DNA from: Mixophyes australis
Lineage: Eukaryota > Chordata > Amphibia > Anura > Limnodynastidae
Direction of reading: 5' to 3'
Length of the DNA stretch: 64,000 nt
NCBI GenBank assembly: GCA_036250195.1
Contig: JAVHZZ010000005.1
Location: forward strand, 181,829,448 to 181,893,447
Position numbers and translations under genes: made by a program. The notes beneath the pieces were generated by a model, which was not told where the DNA came from, ran no database searches, and saw only the letters and a list, made by a program, of their open reading frames with translations. Below are positions 1-10,056 of this stretch, piece after piece (within the stretch, counting starts at the first letter, position 1; each line of letters starts with the position of its first letter).

Positions 1-2
1 CC

Positions 3-1473
3 CTTTCCCCCACCACCTGCTCCCACCTCGCTCACCTCTTTAATCTTTCCCTCTCCACCGGCATCTTCCCCTCTTCCTTTAAACATGCTCTCGTATCTCC
101 CATTCTTAAGAAACCTAATCTCGACCCCACTTCTCTCTCTAACTATCGCCCCATATCTCTTCTCCCCATTGCCTACAAATTACTCGAAAGGCTCGTCTGC
201 AGCCGTCTCACCTCTTACCTTTCTGTTCACTCCCTCCTTGATCCTCTCCAGTCTGGTTTCCGCCCCCTTCACTCCACCGAAACTGCCCTGGCTAAAGTTA
301 CCAATGACCTCCTCTCTGATAAAGCCAGGGGCTACTTCTCCCTTCTTATCCTCCTTGATCTTTCTGCTGCTTTCCACACCGTCGACCACCCCCTCCTGCT
401 CCACACCCTCCAGTCCTTTGGTCTCTCCGGCCCTGTCCTGTCCTGGTTCACCTCTTACCTGGCTGACCGTTCTTTCTCTGTCACCACCTCTGGGTCTCTC
501 TCCCCCCCCTTCCACCCTTTCAGTCGGGGTCCCTCAGGGCTCTGTCCTAGGATCCTTACTCTTCTCTCTATACACCTCTTCCCTGGGTGAACTCATCAGC
601 TCCTACGGCCTCAAGTACCACCTTTATGCTGATGACACTCAACTCTATCTCTCCTCTCCTGATCTCTCTCCCTCCCTCCTCTCTAGGGTGTCCGCCTGCC
701 TCTCTGCCATCTCCTCCTGGATGTCCTCTAGATTCCTTAAACTCAACCTCGCCAAAACCGAACTCATTGTCTTTCCTCCACCTCATATTTCCTCCCCCTC
801 TGACCTCTCAATCATTGTCTGCTCCTCCTCTATCTCCCCTGTCCCCCAACTTCACTGCCTCGGTGTGATCCTCGACTCCTCTCTCTCCTTTGCCCCTCAC
901 ATTCTCTCTCTTGCTAAATCCTGCCGCTTCCAGCTGCATAACATTGCACGCATTCGGCCCTTCCTCTCCCAAGATGCCACCAAATGTCTTATCCACTCTC
1001 TGATCATCTCCCACTTGGACTACTGCAACCTTCTCCTCACTGGCCTCCCCCACTCTCATCTCGCTCCCCTTCATTCTGTTCTTAACGCAGCAGCTAGGCT
1101 TATCTTCCTTTCTCGTCGCTCCTCTTCTGTCTCCCCCCTCTACCTAGCCCTTCACTGGCTCCCCTTCCCCTACAGAATCCTGTTCAAGCTCCTCACTCTC
1201 ACATACAAGGCCCTCGCCAACTCCACTGCTCCCTACATCTCCAACCTCATCTCTATTCACGCTCCATCCCGCCCTCTCCGATCTGCCAATGACCGTCGCC
1301 TCTCCTCCCCTCTGATCACCTCCTCCCATGCACGTGTCCAAGACTTCTTGTGCGCTGCCCCCCTCCTCTGGAACAAGCTCCCTCCCTCCATCAGAACATC
1401 CCCTAATCTGTCCAGTTTCAAACGGGCTCTAAAAACCCACCTCTTTCTCAAAGCCTTCCAGTCTCCCACTTAA
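3..1473 (+). pseudogene. L2-type reverse transcriptase, C-terminal part, frameshifted
   Basis: Reverse transcriptase that would copy the element's RNA at a nicked chromosomal target. From base 3 to about 500 the reading frame starting at position 3 encodes the fingers and palm: [25 protein letters not shown], then motif [14 protein letters not shown]. From about 500 to the TAA at 1471-1473 the frame starting at position 1 takes over, with VPQGSVLG, the catalytic YADD box near 625-640, [17 protein letters not shown] and the C-terminal [10 protein letters not shown]. The shift falls in a C-rich run (about 495-521) and looks like a single-base indel. The usual AAFDTVDH has H in place of D. The 5' part (endonuclease, N-terminus) lies outside the window. 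The long open frame starting with ATG at 85 is out of frame with the true protein before 500. Not functional as read. Confidence 0.85.
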
Positions 1474-1864
1474 CTTCCTACCTTTTTCTGCCTCTTCCCC
1501 CTCCCCTGACTCTGCCCCCGTTCCCCCTTCTCTCCCTCTCATCCCTGTGTCTCTCTGTCTGTCTACCCCTCCCCTTAGATTGTACGCTCCCTTGAGCAGG
1601 GCCATCTCTCCTCCTGTTTCCTTCACTTCTAACTCTGCTCTCCAGCTACCTTTCCCCCCACCCCTCTGGGGGTCTCCCCGTCATCCGTGCCCTTCCTCTT
1701 GGGCTCCAGCGCTTGCTGGTCTTCCCTCCCCCTCTCTCTAGCTTTGCTTTGAGCTTACTGAGTTACTGTGCTTATTGTGTACTGTACCGTGCTGTCCCAC
1801 CTTGTATTGTACTTGTTTGTCCCTGTACGGCGCTACGGACACTTTGTGGCGCCTATAAATAAAA

Positions 1865-1865
<1 letters not shown>

Positions 1866-1903
<38 letters not shown>
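1866..1903 (+). repeat. (AAT)n tail of the L2 copy
   Basis: About a dozen AAT units directly after the LINE 3' stem sequence. L2-type elements commonly end in short tandem repeats rather than poly(A). Confidence 0.85.
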
Positions 1904-2583
1904 TGGTTTCTCTTTTATTCAAATTTGCAAATGCTTTCAGAGGTTTAGAAACACTGACTTTTACGGAATCTTGAAACTCATCTCTAGTTGACGCCATTCC
2001 ATCGTAAATATAATGCACTTTGTTGCAGATTGCTCTCCAATCTCTTAAAACGCTATGTTCAAAGCTGACAATATTTGCAGGACAGGACATTGAGCAAGTG
2101 AACGGTGCACAAGAAGATGACAAATACAGCAGAAATACCGTAGCATACACATCTTCCAAATGAGACATTTCACTGCAGACCAGAGGCAGGCTGGGCTGGG
2201 GGGGCAGGGGGGCATGTGGCCCCTGGGCCGGTCCCATAGTGGGCTACCGTGGGTTGGGTCACTGGGCCACCTGCATTTTTTTCTTCTTTAAAATGTTCCG
2301 AATAGGCTGCTTGTCACGGGCACTAGGAGTCTTGCCCAGGTATTTACCAGATGACTGGGCTTACCAGAGTAGTGAAGTTCACACAACGGTCCTCTGGTAG
2401 CAGGGTGACTAGCGGAACATATATCACAGCAGATGGAGAGAGAATGCCAATAAATAATAGGAAAGTCAGTGACTTGCAGCAATCTTTGGTCAATGAATCA
2501 GCGACTAGCTGATATAGTGGAAAGGCAGATTTGAACACGGAGATCAGGATGGACGTGAGTAGATGCAGGGAGGTAGCAGGGGA

Positions 2584-2780
2584 GTCAGTGGTCTGCGTAC
2601 AGCAAGTTGTACCACTGCTTATGGTGAAGAGACTTGTCCAGGTGCAGGTAGGTAGCGGGGAAGTCAGTGGTCTGCGTACAGCAAGTTGTACCACTGCTTA
2701 TGGTGAGAAGACTTGTCCAGGTGCAGGTAGGTAGCGGGGAAGTCAGTGGTCTGCGTATAGCAAGTTGTACCACTGCTTAA
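2584..2780. repeat. 79-bp tandem repeat, about 2.5 units
   Basis: The word gtcagtggtctgcgta recurs at 2584, 2663 and 2742, a period of exactly 79 bp. The units are almost identical, so the array is young or homogenised. It lies inside the LTR-like element. Confidence 0.9.
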
Positions 2781-3286
2781 TAGGTGAGGATGTGTACAAG
2801 TGTTGATGAGTGAAAGCATACAAAGATAATAGGATGCAGACACTGAGAGCACAGAGGAACTTGATCCCAATAGGTATGCAACGTATCCAACAAAGTCTAT
2901 ATAACGGTATGTGTGGCGCTGCTTGGTAGAGACTTGCTCAGCACAGATATGCAGGCCAATAATGGATAGTCAATCACAATTATGTATATAATGACTGAGT
3001 AGTACGGTAAATTCCAAACAGGTATGCAGCATAACAATAACAGTCTAAAGCGGGTATGGATACCGCTGCTGAGCGTGGAAACTTGTCCTAGCGGATATGC
3101 AGAGTAAACGTAGAAAGTCAATAACAGATAGGCATACCGCTATTCAGTAGAACAGTATGTCCACAGGGAGATGCAGGAACTGCAGAGACGCTGGACGGCA
3201 GAGACGAGTGTAGGAACCACAGGTGAGTAGATCCGGTAATCAGAGTCCAGCTGAGGACACAGGCAGGAAACAGGAGACTGTAGCAG

Positions 3287-3435
3287 GTATGGAAACCAGC
3301 GATGAGTAGCACAGCGAATCCACGGGAACTGAAGACACTAGTAGTACACAGGAGATAGTAGCGGGTATGGAAACCAGCGATGAGTAGATCAGGAATCAGC
3401 AGGAAACTGAAGACACTAGTAGAACACAGGAGACA
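3287..3435. repeat. 78-bp tandem duplication
   Basis: gtatggaaaccagcgatgag starts at 3287 and again at 3365. The units share the segment ending actgaagacactagtag. A weaker related copy precedes them from about 3220. Confidence 0.8.
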
Positions 3436-3738
3436 CCTTCAGAGACTCACAGGGAATGAGACTCCAAGATCAGGCAATGAGGTAATGCACACAGGTGCCT
3501 TAAATAGGGAGTTGCCTGATCAACCAATTTGGATTAAAAGCAACAGTCACAAGAGTTCTTGGGAGCTGCGCATGCGCAGACCATCAGTATGGCGGACGGC
3601 CGCGGTTCAGGATAGGTGCCGGCAGGAAGGCTAGGGAGCCACGCACCAGCGCAGAGGCACTCACGGTCCGGTGAGTGACACTGCTGAGTCGAGTCTTACC
3701 CCCGGGCTAAAATTTGCCAGCCCTCCTCTGCTGCAGAC

Positions 3739-4086
3739 AATAGTCTGTTCCTGTTTTGTAAAAGAGATTTTCAATATTCAAATATTCAAAGACCCGCTGA
3801 ATTAAATAATTTATGTAAAACAAACCTTCAACTCTGACTTTCTCAATACAGCTTATTGCATTTTGAAAATGTGTGGGAGCAAACTATTATCTTATTGTGT
3901 TATGGCTCATGGAGGGTATTATAATAACTTCATTGTGTCCTACTCAATCTGTCCAAAAAAAAGAAGCATGTCTAGTAACTGAGACCTGTTTACAATTAAT
4001 CATTGATGGTCTTGCAGCAACAGAGCAATGTATTTTTTCTACTACTTGACAAGCTGATTTGATCAACAAAACAAATGTTTGAGAGA

Positions 4087-4128
<42 letters not shown>

Positions 4129-4550
4129 AGGAGAGAGGAAGATAAATGTCTATGAATAACATTTTTTTTTAATCAGTGCACGTAACAGCTTGGGTATAGT
4201 AGATTTTGACAATGTCAGTATGGTGTATTTGGAAGAAATAGCTTTTACAGCTTATGCATAGGTGCGTTTTTCCTATGTCTAAGTGACTGGCTTTGGATGT
4301 AGAAATATTGTAACCAATGTACTTCAGACTAATTTTTAAATATGCACATTTTTCTGCTCAGAAATGTTTCACTGTGTATCTCTGTTCTCTGCTCCATCTT
4401 TTAATGGTACAGTTTTCTAGCTTCAACATCCATTTTTTAAGCCCATTTTTTTATGTATTTTTTCCAAAGTCATTGGGGTTTCATTGTAGTAAGTATAGAG
4501 ACCCAGGGTGTCTTTCACCTGATGTAGTGCAGGTGTTGGACACTTTAAAG
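3739..4550. other. No gene seen; contains a (GA)n tract
   Basis: AT-rich sequence without convincing coding, splice or repeat structure, apart from a (GA)n microsatellite at about 4089-4127. Confidence 0.6.
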
Positions 4551-5335
4551 CATCGGTTCCCAAACTGTGCGCCGCAGCTCTCTGGGGTGCAGCGGCCAGG
4601 GTCGGTGGTAAGTAGGGTAAGCAAGCCACTCCCCTCTGCCTGCCATTCCTCGTTTGTCAACCGACACGCCTGACATCCTCCTCCCTATTCTGTTCACACA
4701 GACTGTCACGCCCGACATTTTTAGTGAGGAGCGGCGCAAAGAGGAGCCAGAAGAAAAGAAGACAGAAAAGACAGAAAAGACGGAAAAGAAGAAAACAGAA
4801 GAGAGAAGGGCAAGTAAAATGTAAGTAAAGGAACGGAGGATGAAAGGGGCACAAGTGATATTGTGAAGGGGCACGTGTGATATTATGAAGGGGCACATGT
4901 AATATTGTGAAGGGGCACATTGTGAAGGGGCACATGTGATATTGTGAAGGGATACATTGTTAAGGGGCGCAGTGTGATATGGTGAAGGGGCGCAGTGATA
5001 TTGTGAAGGGTCACATGTGATATTGTGAAGGGGCACATGTGATATTGTAAAGGGATACATTGTGATGGGACGCAGTGTGATATGGTGAAGGGGCGCAGTG
5101 TGATATGGTGAAGGGGCGCAGTGTGATATGGTGAAGGGGCACAGTGGTATGATAAAGGGGCACAGTGGTATGATGAAGGGGCACAGTCTGATGGTGAAGG
5201 GGCCTAAATACTTATTACATTATTTTGACCTTATTTTTTATTTAAAAAACGGGATTATCCGGTAATTATTTTGGCTTAGGAGAAAATTATGGAGACCCTA
5301 AGGGTGCCGCGAACTGAGAAAGTTTGGGAATACTA
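4551..5335. mobile_element. TIR element with GGTTCCCAAACT ends
   Basis: The left end reads ggttcccaaactgtgcgccgc; the right end reads gccgcgaactgagaaagtttgggaa, an imperfect inverted copy. This end sequence is common in vertebrate hAT-like MITEs. No clear target duplication was found, so the boundaries are approximate. Most of the interior is a minisatellite (4843-5205). Confidence 0.6.
4843..5205. repeat. 22-bp GAAGGGGCAC minisatellite
   Basis: Roughly 17 degenerate units of gaaggggcacatgtgatattgt and variants (cacagtgtgatatggt), some shortened. It occupies the middle of the TIR element. Open frames here are repeat-encoded and meaningless. Confidence 0.85.
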
Positions 5336-5521
5336 AATACTACTTAAGAACTCAAAAAGACCTTTGTCCAGTTCACCTTAGAAAAGGTAAACAAATAAAA
5401 CATAATAAAACTACAGTAAATTGGTTACAAAAATGCCAACTATTTGGACGATTTGAAACACTAAAATTGTTCTCGTCTGAATGATGGGAAATCATAACTT
5501 CCTGTAAATTTTTGCCACACC

Positions 5522-5545
5522 AATATATATATATATATATATATA
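5522..5545. repeat. (AT)n microsatellite
   Basis: Short perfect AT run just outside the Tc1-like element. Confidence 0.9.
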
Positions 5546-5825
5546 ATTATTTTTTTGTTATGATGGGTAGGTTTAAATTCCACTTCAAGAAGCTTTTGCC
5601 ATAGTGAATAATGTCCAAATACTAAATTATTGGTGATTTACTAAGTTCATACAGTCATGGGCAAAAGTTTTGAAAATGACACAAGTATTGGTTTTCACAA
5701 ATTGCTGCTTCAGTGTTTTTAGACCTTTTTGTCAGATGTTGCTATGGTATACTGAAGTAAAAATACAAGCATTTCATAAGTGTCAAAGGCTTTTATTGAC
5801 AATTACATTATGTTTATACAAAGAG

Positions 5826-6831
5826 TCAATATTTGCAGTGTCGACCCTTCTTTTTGAAGACCTCTACAATTCGCCTTGGCATGCTGTCAATCATCTTCTG
5901 GGCCACATACTGACTGATGGCCACCCATTCTTGCCTAATCAATGCTTGGAGTTTGACAGAATGTGTGGGTTTTTGTATGTCCATCCGCCTCTTGAGGATC
6001 GGCCACAAGTTCTCAATGGGATTAAGGTCTGGGGAGTTTCCTGGCCATGGACCCAAAATTTTGATGTTTTTATCCCTAAACCACTTTTTCCTCATGGTAA
6101 GGTGCTCCATCATGCTGCAAAAGGCATTGTTCATCGCCAAACTGTTCCTGGATGGTTGGGAGAAATTGCTCTCTGAGAATGTTTTGGTACCATTATTTAT
6201 TCATGGCTGTGTTCTTAGGAAAAGTTGTAAGTGAGCCCACTCCCTTGGCTGAGAAGCAACCCCACACATGAATGGTCTCAGGATGCTTTACTGGTGGCAT
6301 GACATAGGACTGATGGTTGCGCTCACCTTTCCTTCTCCAGACAAGCGTTTTTCCAGAAGCCCCAAACAATCTGAAAGGGGATTCATCAGCGAAAATGACT
6401 TTACCCCAGTCCTCAGCAGCCCAATCCCTGTACCTTTTGCAGAATATCAGTCTGTCCCTTATGTTTTTCCTGAAGAGAAGTGGCTTCTTTGCTGGCCTTC
6501 TTGACACCAGGCCATCCTCCAAAAGTCTTCACCTCACTATGCGTGCAGATGCACTCACACCTGCCTGCTGCCATTCCTGAGCAAGCTCTGTACTGGTGGT
6601 GCCCCGATCCTGCAGCTGAATCAACTTTAAGAGACAGTCCTGGTGCTTGCTGGACGTTCTTGGGTATCCTGAAGCCTTCTTCACAACTTTTGAACCTCTC
6701 TCCTTGAAGTTCTTGATGATCCGATAAATGGTCGATTTAGGTGCAATCTTACTAGCAGCAAAATCCTTGCCTGTGAAGCCCTTTTTGTGCAAAGCAATGA
6801 TGACTGCACGTGTTTCCTTGCAGATAAACAT
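5826..6831 (-). pseudogene. Tc1-like transposase (DD34E), inactivated
   Basis: Cut-and-paste transposase for the surrounding element. The start MFICKETRAVIIAL at 6831 opens the N-terminal helix-turn-helix region (FTGKDFAASKIAPKSTIYRII). The catalytic region follows: VIFADESPFRLF (first D), QHDGAPYH (second D), SPDLNPIENLW (E), and the protein ends ..VFKKKGRHCKY with a stop at 5826-5828. Lesions: an in-frame TGA at 6529-6531, probably a decayed CGA Arg codon between RIVR and RLLEDG; a TAA at 6193-6195 after AMNK; and a frameshift near 6095-6105 just after the second catalytic D. All three catalytic residues are still encoded, so inactivation looks moderate in age. Confidence 0.88.
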
Positions 6832-6999
6832 GGTTAACAGAGGAAGAACAATAATTTTAAGCACCACCTTCCTTTTAAAACTTCCAGTCTGTTATTAAAA
6901 CTCAATCAACATGACAGAGTGATCTCCAGCCTTGTACTCGTCAACACTTTCACCTGTTTCAACGAGAGAATCAGTGACCCACAAGTTTGCCTTTACAAG

Positions 7000-7082
7000 C
7001 CATCGCCCCTTTAAATTTTAGCTGCAAAGACGCCGATCTCCCGCGAGATGAAAAAAACGGACTTTGATACATTTACCCCCTG
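7000..7082. mobile_element. Fragment with a GGGGTAAATGTATCAA-type end
   Basis: The stretch ends ..tttgatacatttaccccc, the inverted form of the terminus seen at 24275 (ggggtaaatgtatt). It separates the transposase leader from the right subterminal region of the Tc1-like element, so it is probably a nested MITE remnant. Its other end is not clear. Confidence 0.35.
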
Positions 7083-7306
7083 ATGTCAGCTGGTCCTTTT
7101 GTGGTAGGGCTGAAATGCAGTGGAAATGTTGTTTTGGGGATAAAGTTCATTGTCATGGCAAAGAGGGACTTTGAAATTAATTGCAATTCATCTGATCACT
7201 CTAATGACATTCTGAGGTTTATGCAAATTGTCATCCTAAAAACTGAGGCAGCAGACTTTGTAAAAAATAATATTTGTGTCATTCTTAAAACTTTTGGCCA
7301 TGACTG

Positions 7307-7660
7307 CAAACAACAAATTTCCTTAATTTCAAGAGACAGTCCCAAATATTGGAGATTTGTCCCTGGTTGTTTTAGTCCATTTTTTTTGTAACCTGTATAA
7401 TGCATAAGCTATTATTCAGTAGATCTGTATTTTACTTGTGTCCAGTGGTAATGAGATTTGTTTCATGCTTCCTACTTTTTGGCCCTCCCTTCTGGGATAA
7501 AATGTAAAGGAAGCCCCAGGGACAAGTTCAGGATGCATGTCCATGTGATTTGCGTTATCATACCCCTGTCCTCTGCACCGCAGTGATTCGATAGGGAGGT
7601 GCCATGATGATGATGTGATTCGTATTGCGCCATCAAAGTCCATCCACTTCAGAAATGGGC
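7307..7660. other. No gene seen
   Basis: Unique-looking AT-rich sequence between the Tc1-like element and a MITE remnant. Confidence 0.5.
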
Positions 7661-7727
7661 TAAGAGTCTGGGAGGATTACCCGAAGTTCGGGAGTCTCCT
7701 TGACATTCCAGGAGAGTATGTAGGTAT
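7661..7727. mobile_element. Decayed right end of a CATACTTGCC-type MITE
   Basis: Reads ttcgggagtctcc.tgacattccaggagagt...aggtatg, matching the right end of the element at 32346-32564 with several substitutions. No left partner was found. Confidence 0.6.
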
Positions 7728-8121
7728 GACTTCCATTGCATTTGGTGCAAAATTTACACTGACTTTTGTCTATCTAGTGCAAACTTTACAATGAAAGTAA
7801 GTGTCTGATTGGTTACGCCTTTCTGTCTAAATTTTGTAGCTAACTACAATGTTAGAAAATAAGCCCTCATGTCTTCTGTCTATTAAGTGTTCAAACTATA
7901 TTAAAACGCTGCCATTTATTTTTCTGAGATGTAAATGCAATTAGACAACATATTTGAAAAACTGTAGAAAACTAATTTGAAAATCAAACTTGTATTACAT
8001 CAAATCAGATTTGTATTTGAGAGAACAGGACGTGGACTTTGATTCTGCTGCCTAAATATGATGTCCATCCAAATGCATTTTGAAATGTAAAGAAATCATC
8101 AGTCTGGGTGTAACCTTAGAG

Positions 8122-8258
8122 CAGGCCCGACTAACCTGTGGCTCCCCAAGTGTTGTGAAACTACAAGTCCCAGCATACTCTACCAGCTATCTGTTGGCAA
8201 AGCATGCTGGGACATGTAATTTCACAATACCTGGAGTTCCACAAGTTGGCCAGGTCTG
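8122..8258. mobile_element. 137-bp hairpin MITE
   Basis: The two halves are inverted copies: left caggcccgactaacctgtgg...gtgttgtgaaactacaag, right ...tgtaatttcacaatacctgg...caggtctg. Flanks are ccttagag (8114-8121) and ccttagat (8259-8266), an 8-bp duplication with one mismatch, fitting a hAT-type insertion. The RNA or DNA strand would fold into a near-complete hairpin. Confidence 0.75.
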
Positions 8259-8266
8259 CCTTAGAT

Positions 8267-8917
8267 GCACCATTTGTGTGTGTATCTACTGGACAGTAGG
8301 AGCCTGACGTGCCACTCTGATACTTATTAGAATAGGCTTACATTTTATAATATGAATTTGTGTAACTACCCCTTTAATCTCAGAGTCTAAGTGCACCACA
8401 TATTTCAAGAACAGATAGAGCTAATTCTGCATCTATATAGCTCTGAAAGAGGTTAAACAACTGATTGGGTTAGTTAATAAAATTACTTGTGCAGATAAAA
8501 AAAACAAGTCTGAGTTACATATATACAAGTCAGTACATATGAAGCAAGTAAAATAACTCAGGCTTTAGTCATCTACATTTCTTTATTACCATGATAAGCA
8601 TGGGAAAAATGTGATTTGTGTAAGATAAATCAAAAAGACAGAGATGCTCATAGGCATAAGAGCATACCTGTCTTATTATTTATTATACTATCTTTTTGGC
8701 TTATTTTACCTTGGTAAATGAGGTTAAGAGACTAAATGGACTACCAGTAGTATAAAAAAATGAAGTGAGCTTACACCTCTAAACCAATGTGCTTTATACA
8801 TCTTTAAATATTTAGATAGAATCATAAGCAATCATTTAAATGTATAACCAATAATTATTATTTTTTTATTTCTACAGCTTCTTGTTCTTTCATTAGGCTA
8901 TGTTCAGTTAACAACAG
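8267..8917. other. No gene seen
   Basis: AT-rich sequence without recognisable features. Confidence 0.5.
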
Positions 8918-10056
8918 TCAGTCACAACATAAAAATCACTGACAAGTGAAATGAATAACATTGATTATCTCATTACAATGGCACCTGTCAAGGGGTGGCA
9001 TATATTTGGCAGCAATTGAACAGTCAGCGGTCGAAGTTGATGTGTTGAAAGCAGGAAAAATGGGGAAAAGTAAGGATTTGAGCGTATTTGACAAGGGCCA
9101 AATAGTGATGGCTAGACAACTGTTTCAGAGCATCTCCAAAACAATTCCCAGTTCCCAGTATGCATGGTCAGTACCTACCAATAGTGGTCCATAGTAGGAC
9201 AATCAGTGAACCAGTGACAGGGTCAAGGGCGCCCAAGGCTCACTGATGCGTGTGGGGAGCGAAGGCTTACCCATCTGGTCCAATCGCACCGAGGATCTAC
9301 TGTAGCACAAATTGCTGAAAAAGTTAATGCTGGCTATGTGTAGGAACACAAAGGGCATTGTGGGGCTGCATAGCGGTAGACAGGTCAAAGTGCCCATGCT
9401 GACCCCTGTCCACCGTCAAAACCGCCTACAATGGGCACGTGAGTGCCATAACTGGACTGTGGAGCAATAGAATAAGCCTGGTCTGGTCTGAATAATCATG
9501 TATTCTATTACATCATGTAGACGGCCGGTTGAGTGTGCAAGAGATGGCATCAAGATGGGCAGAAGGCAAGCCAGTGGAGGCAGTGTGATGCTCTGGGCAA
9601 TGTTCTGCTGAGAAACCTTGGGTCCTAGCATTCATATGGATGTTACTTTGACATGTACCCCCTACCTAAACATTGTTGCACACCAAGTACACCCCTTCAT
9701 GGCAACGGTATTCCCTGATGGCAGTGAAATATTTCAGCTGGATAATGCGCTCTGCCACACTGCAAAAATTGTTCAGGAATGGTTTGAGGAACATGGCAAA
9801 GAGTTCAAGGTGTTGATTTGGTCTCCAAAATCCCCATAGCTCAATCCAATCGTGTATCTGTGGGATGTGCTGGAAAAACAATTCAGAGCCATGGAGGCCC
9901 CACCTCACAACTTATAGGACTTAAAGAATCTGCTGCTAACGTCTTGGTGCCAGATACCACAGGACACCTTCGACGGTTCAGAGCTGTTTTGGTGGCACAA
10001 GGGGGGACATACACAGTATTAGGCAAGTGGTTTTAATGTTCTGGCTTATCAGTGTA
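8918..10056 (+). mobile_element. Degenerate Tc1/mariner-type transposon
   Basis: The right end ggttttaatgttctggcttatcagtgtata and the left segment cagtcagtcacaacataaaaatcac are imperfect inverted copies. A plus-strand transposase relic lies between them. It belongs to a different Tc1 lineage from the 5652-7306 copy and is clearly older. Confidence 0.75.
9060..10036 (+). pseudogene. Tc1/mariner-type transposase relic
   Basis: Begins [21 protein letters not shown] (N-terminal DNA-binding region) and can be followed through several frame changes to FQLDNALCHTAKIVQEWF (second catalytic D region, about 9735-9780) and SP.LNPIVYLWDVLEKQFRAMEAP (about 9830-9895). The expected NPIEHLW carries V where the catalytic glutamate belongs. 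At the first catalytic site the expected WSDES reads W-S-E-stop. With several stops and frameshifts this copy cannot encode an active enzyme. Confidence 0.8.

Larger units (their letters stand above)
1..1905 (+). mobile_element. L2-type LINE, 3' half
   Basis: The 3' part of a non-LTR retrotransposon that continues off the left edge. It carries the C-terminal two thirds of a reverse transcriptase, a 3' UTR of about 390 bp, and a tail with inverted GGCGC-type words (cggcgctacgg ... gtggcgcctataaataaa) followed by (AAT)n. The same tail plan (gcgctacgg ... tggcgctatataaataaa plus a microsatellite) recurs at 10.7, 15.2, 24.5, 42.7, 48.1 and 59.8 kb, which fits a 3' end recognised by an L2-clade reverse transcriptase and borrowed by SINEs. 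Assignment to L2 rather than CR1 or Rex1 rests on the wording of the RT motifs and this tail. Confidence 0.85.
2312..3680. mobile_element. Solo-LTR-like element (1369 bp) inserted in the MITE
   Basis: Starts TGTCAC and ends GTGACA, with a 5-bp duplication ctgct at 2307-2311 and 3681-3685. Removing the insert and one ctgct restores the MITE as read in its relatives (aataggctgctgag...). TG...CA ends with a 5-bp duplication fit an LTR retrotransposon (Ty3/gypsy or ERV type) reduced to one LTR. No gag, pol or primer-binding region was found. It contains two tandem arrays (2584-2780 and 3287-3435). A non-autonomous DNA transposon with TGTCAC inverted ends is an alternative. Confidence 0.6.
2181..3730. 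mobile_element. hAT-type MITE (176 bp) split by an LTR-like insertion
   Basis: Terminal inverted repeats start CAGAGGCAGGCTGG on the left; the right end, reverse-complemented, reads CAGAGGAGGGCTGG. The element is flanked by a perfect 8-bp duplication ctgcagac at 2173-2180 and 3731-3738. CAGRGG ends with an 8-bp duplication are typical of hAT transposons. Its own sequence is 2181-2311 plus 3686-3730; the middle is a younger insertion. Related copies lie at 23728-23876 and 31023-31168. It has no coding capacity, so it would depend on a transposase elsewhere. Confidence 0.85.
5652..7306 (-). mobile_element. Tc1-like DNA transposon, near full length (1655 bp)
   Basis: The ends are inverted copies: cagtcatgggcaaaagtttt on the left, and the right end reverse-complemented reads cagtcatggccaaaagtttt. 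Similarity continues about 70 bp inward (gacacaa, then tgctgc.tcagt). The left flank is TA (5650-5651) and the right is CA (7307-7308), consistent with a TA target duplication with one transition. The transposase lies on the minus strand between long subterminal regions, the usual Tc1 plan. A short foreign TIR fragment seems to lie at 7000-7082. Confidence 0.9.

Noticed and set aside
85..1473. 462-codon open frame read as one protein from its ATG
   Set aside because: Before about 500 this frame is out of phase with the conserved RT motifs, which lie in the frame beginning at base 3. The true protein is frameshifted, and the ATG at 85 is not its start.
4545..5060. 171-codon minus-strand frame with repeated peptide words
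   Set aside because: It is a translation of the 22-bp minisatellite and flanking low-complexity DNA.
4843..5205. Spaced repeats resembling a CRISPR array
   Set aside because: Units are contiguous and degenerate without unique spacers, and the context is eukaryotic. The same holds for 21000-21580.
7317..7382. Possible polyadenylation or gene end near the Tc1 element
   Set aside because: No hexamer with an upstream exon. It is only flanking AT-rich sequence.
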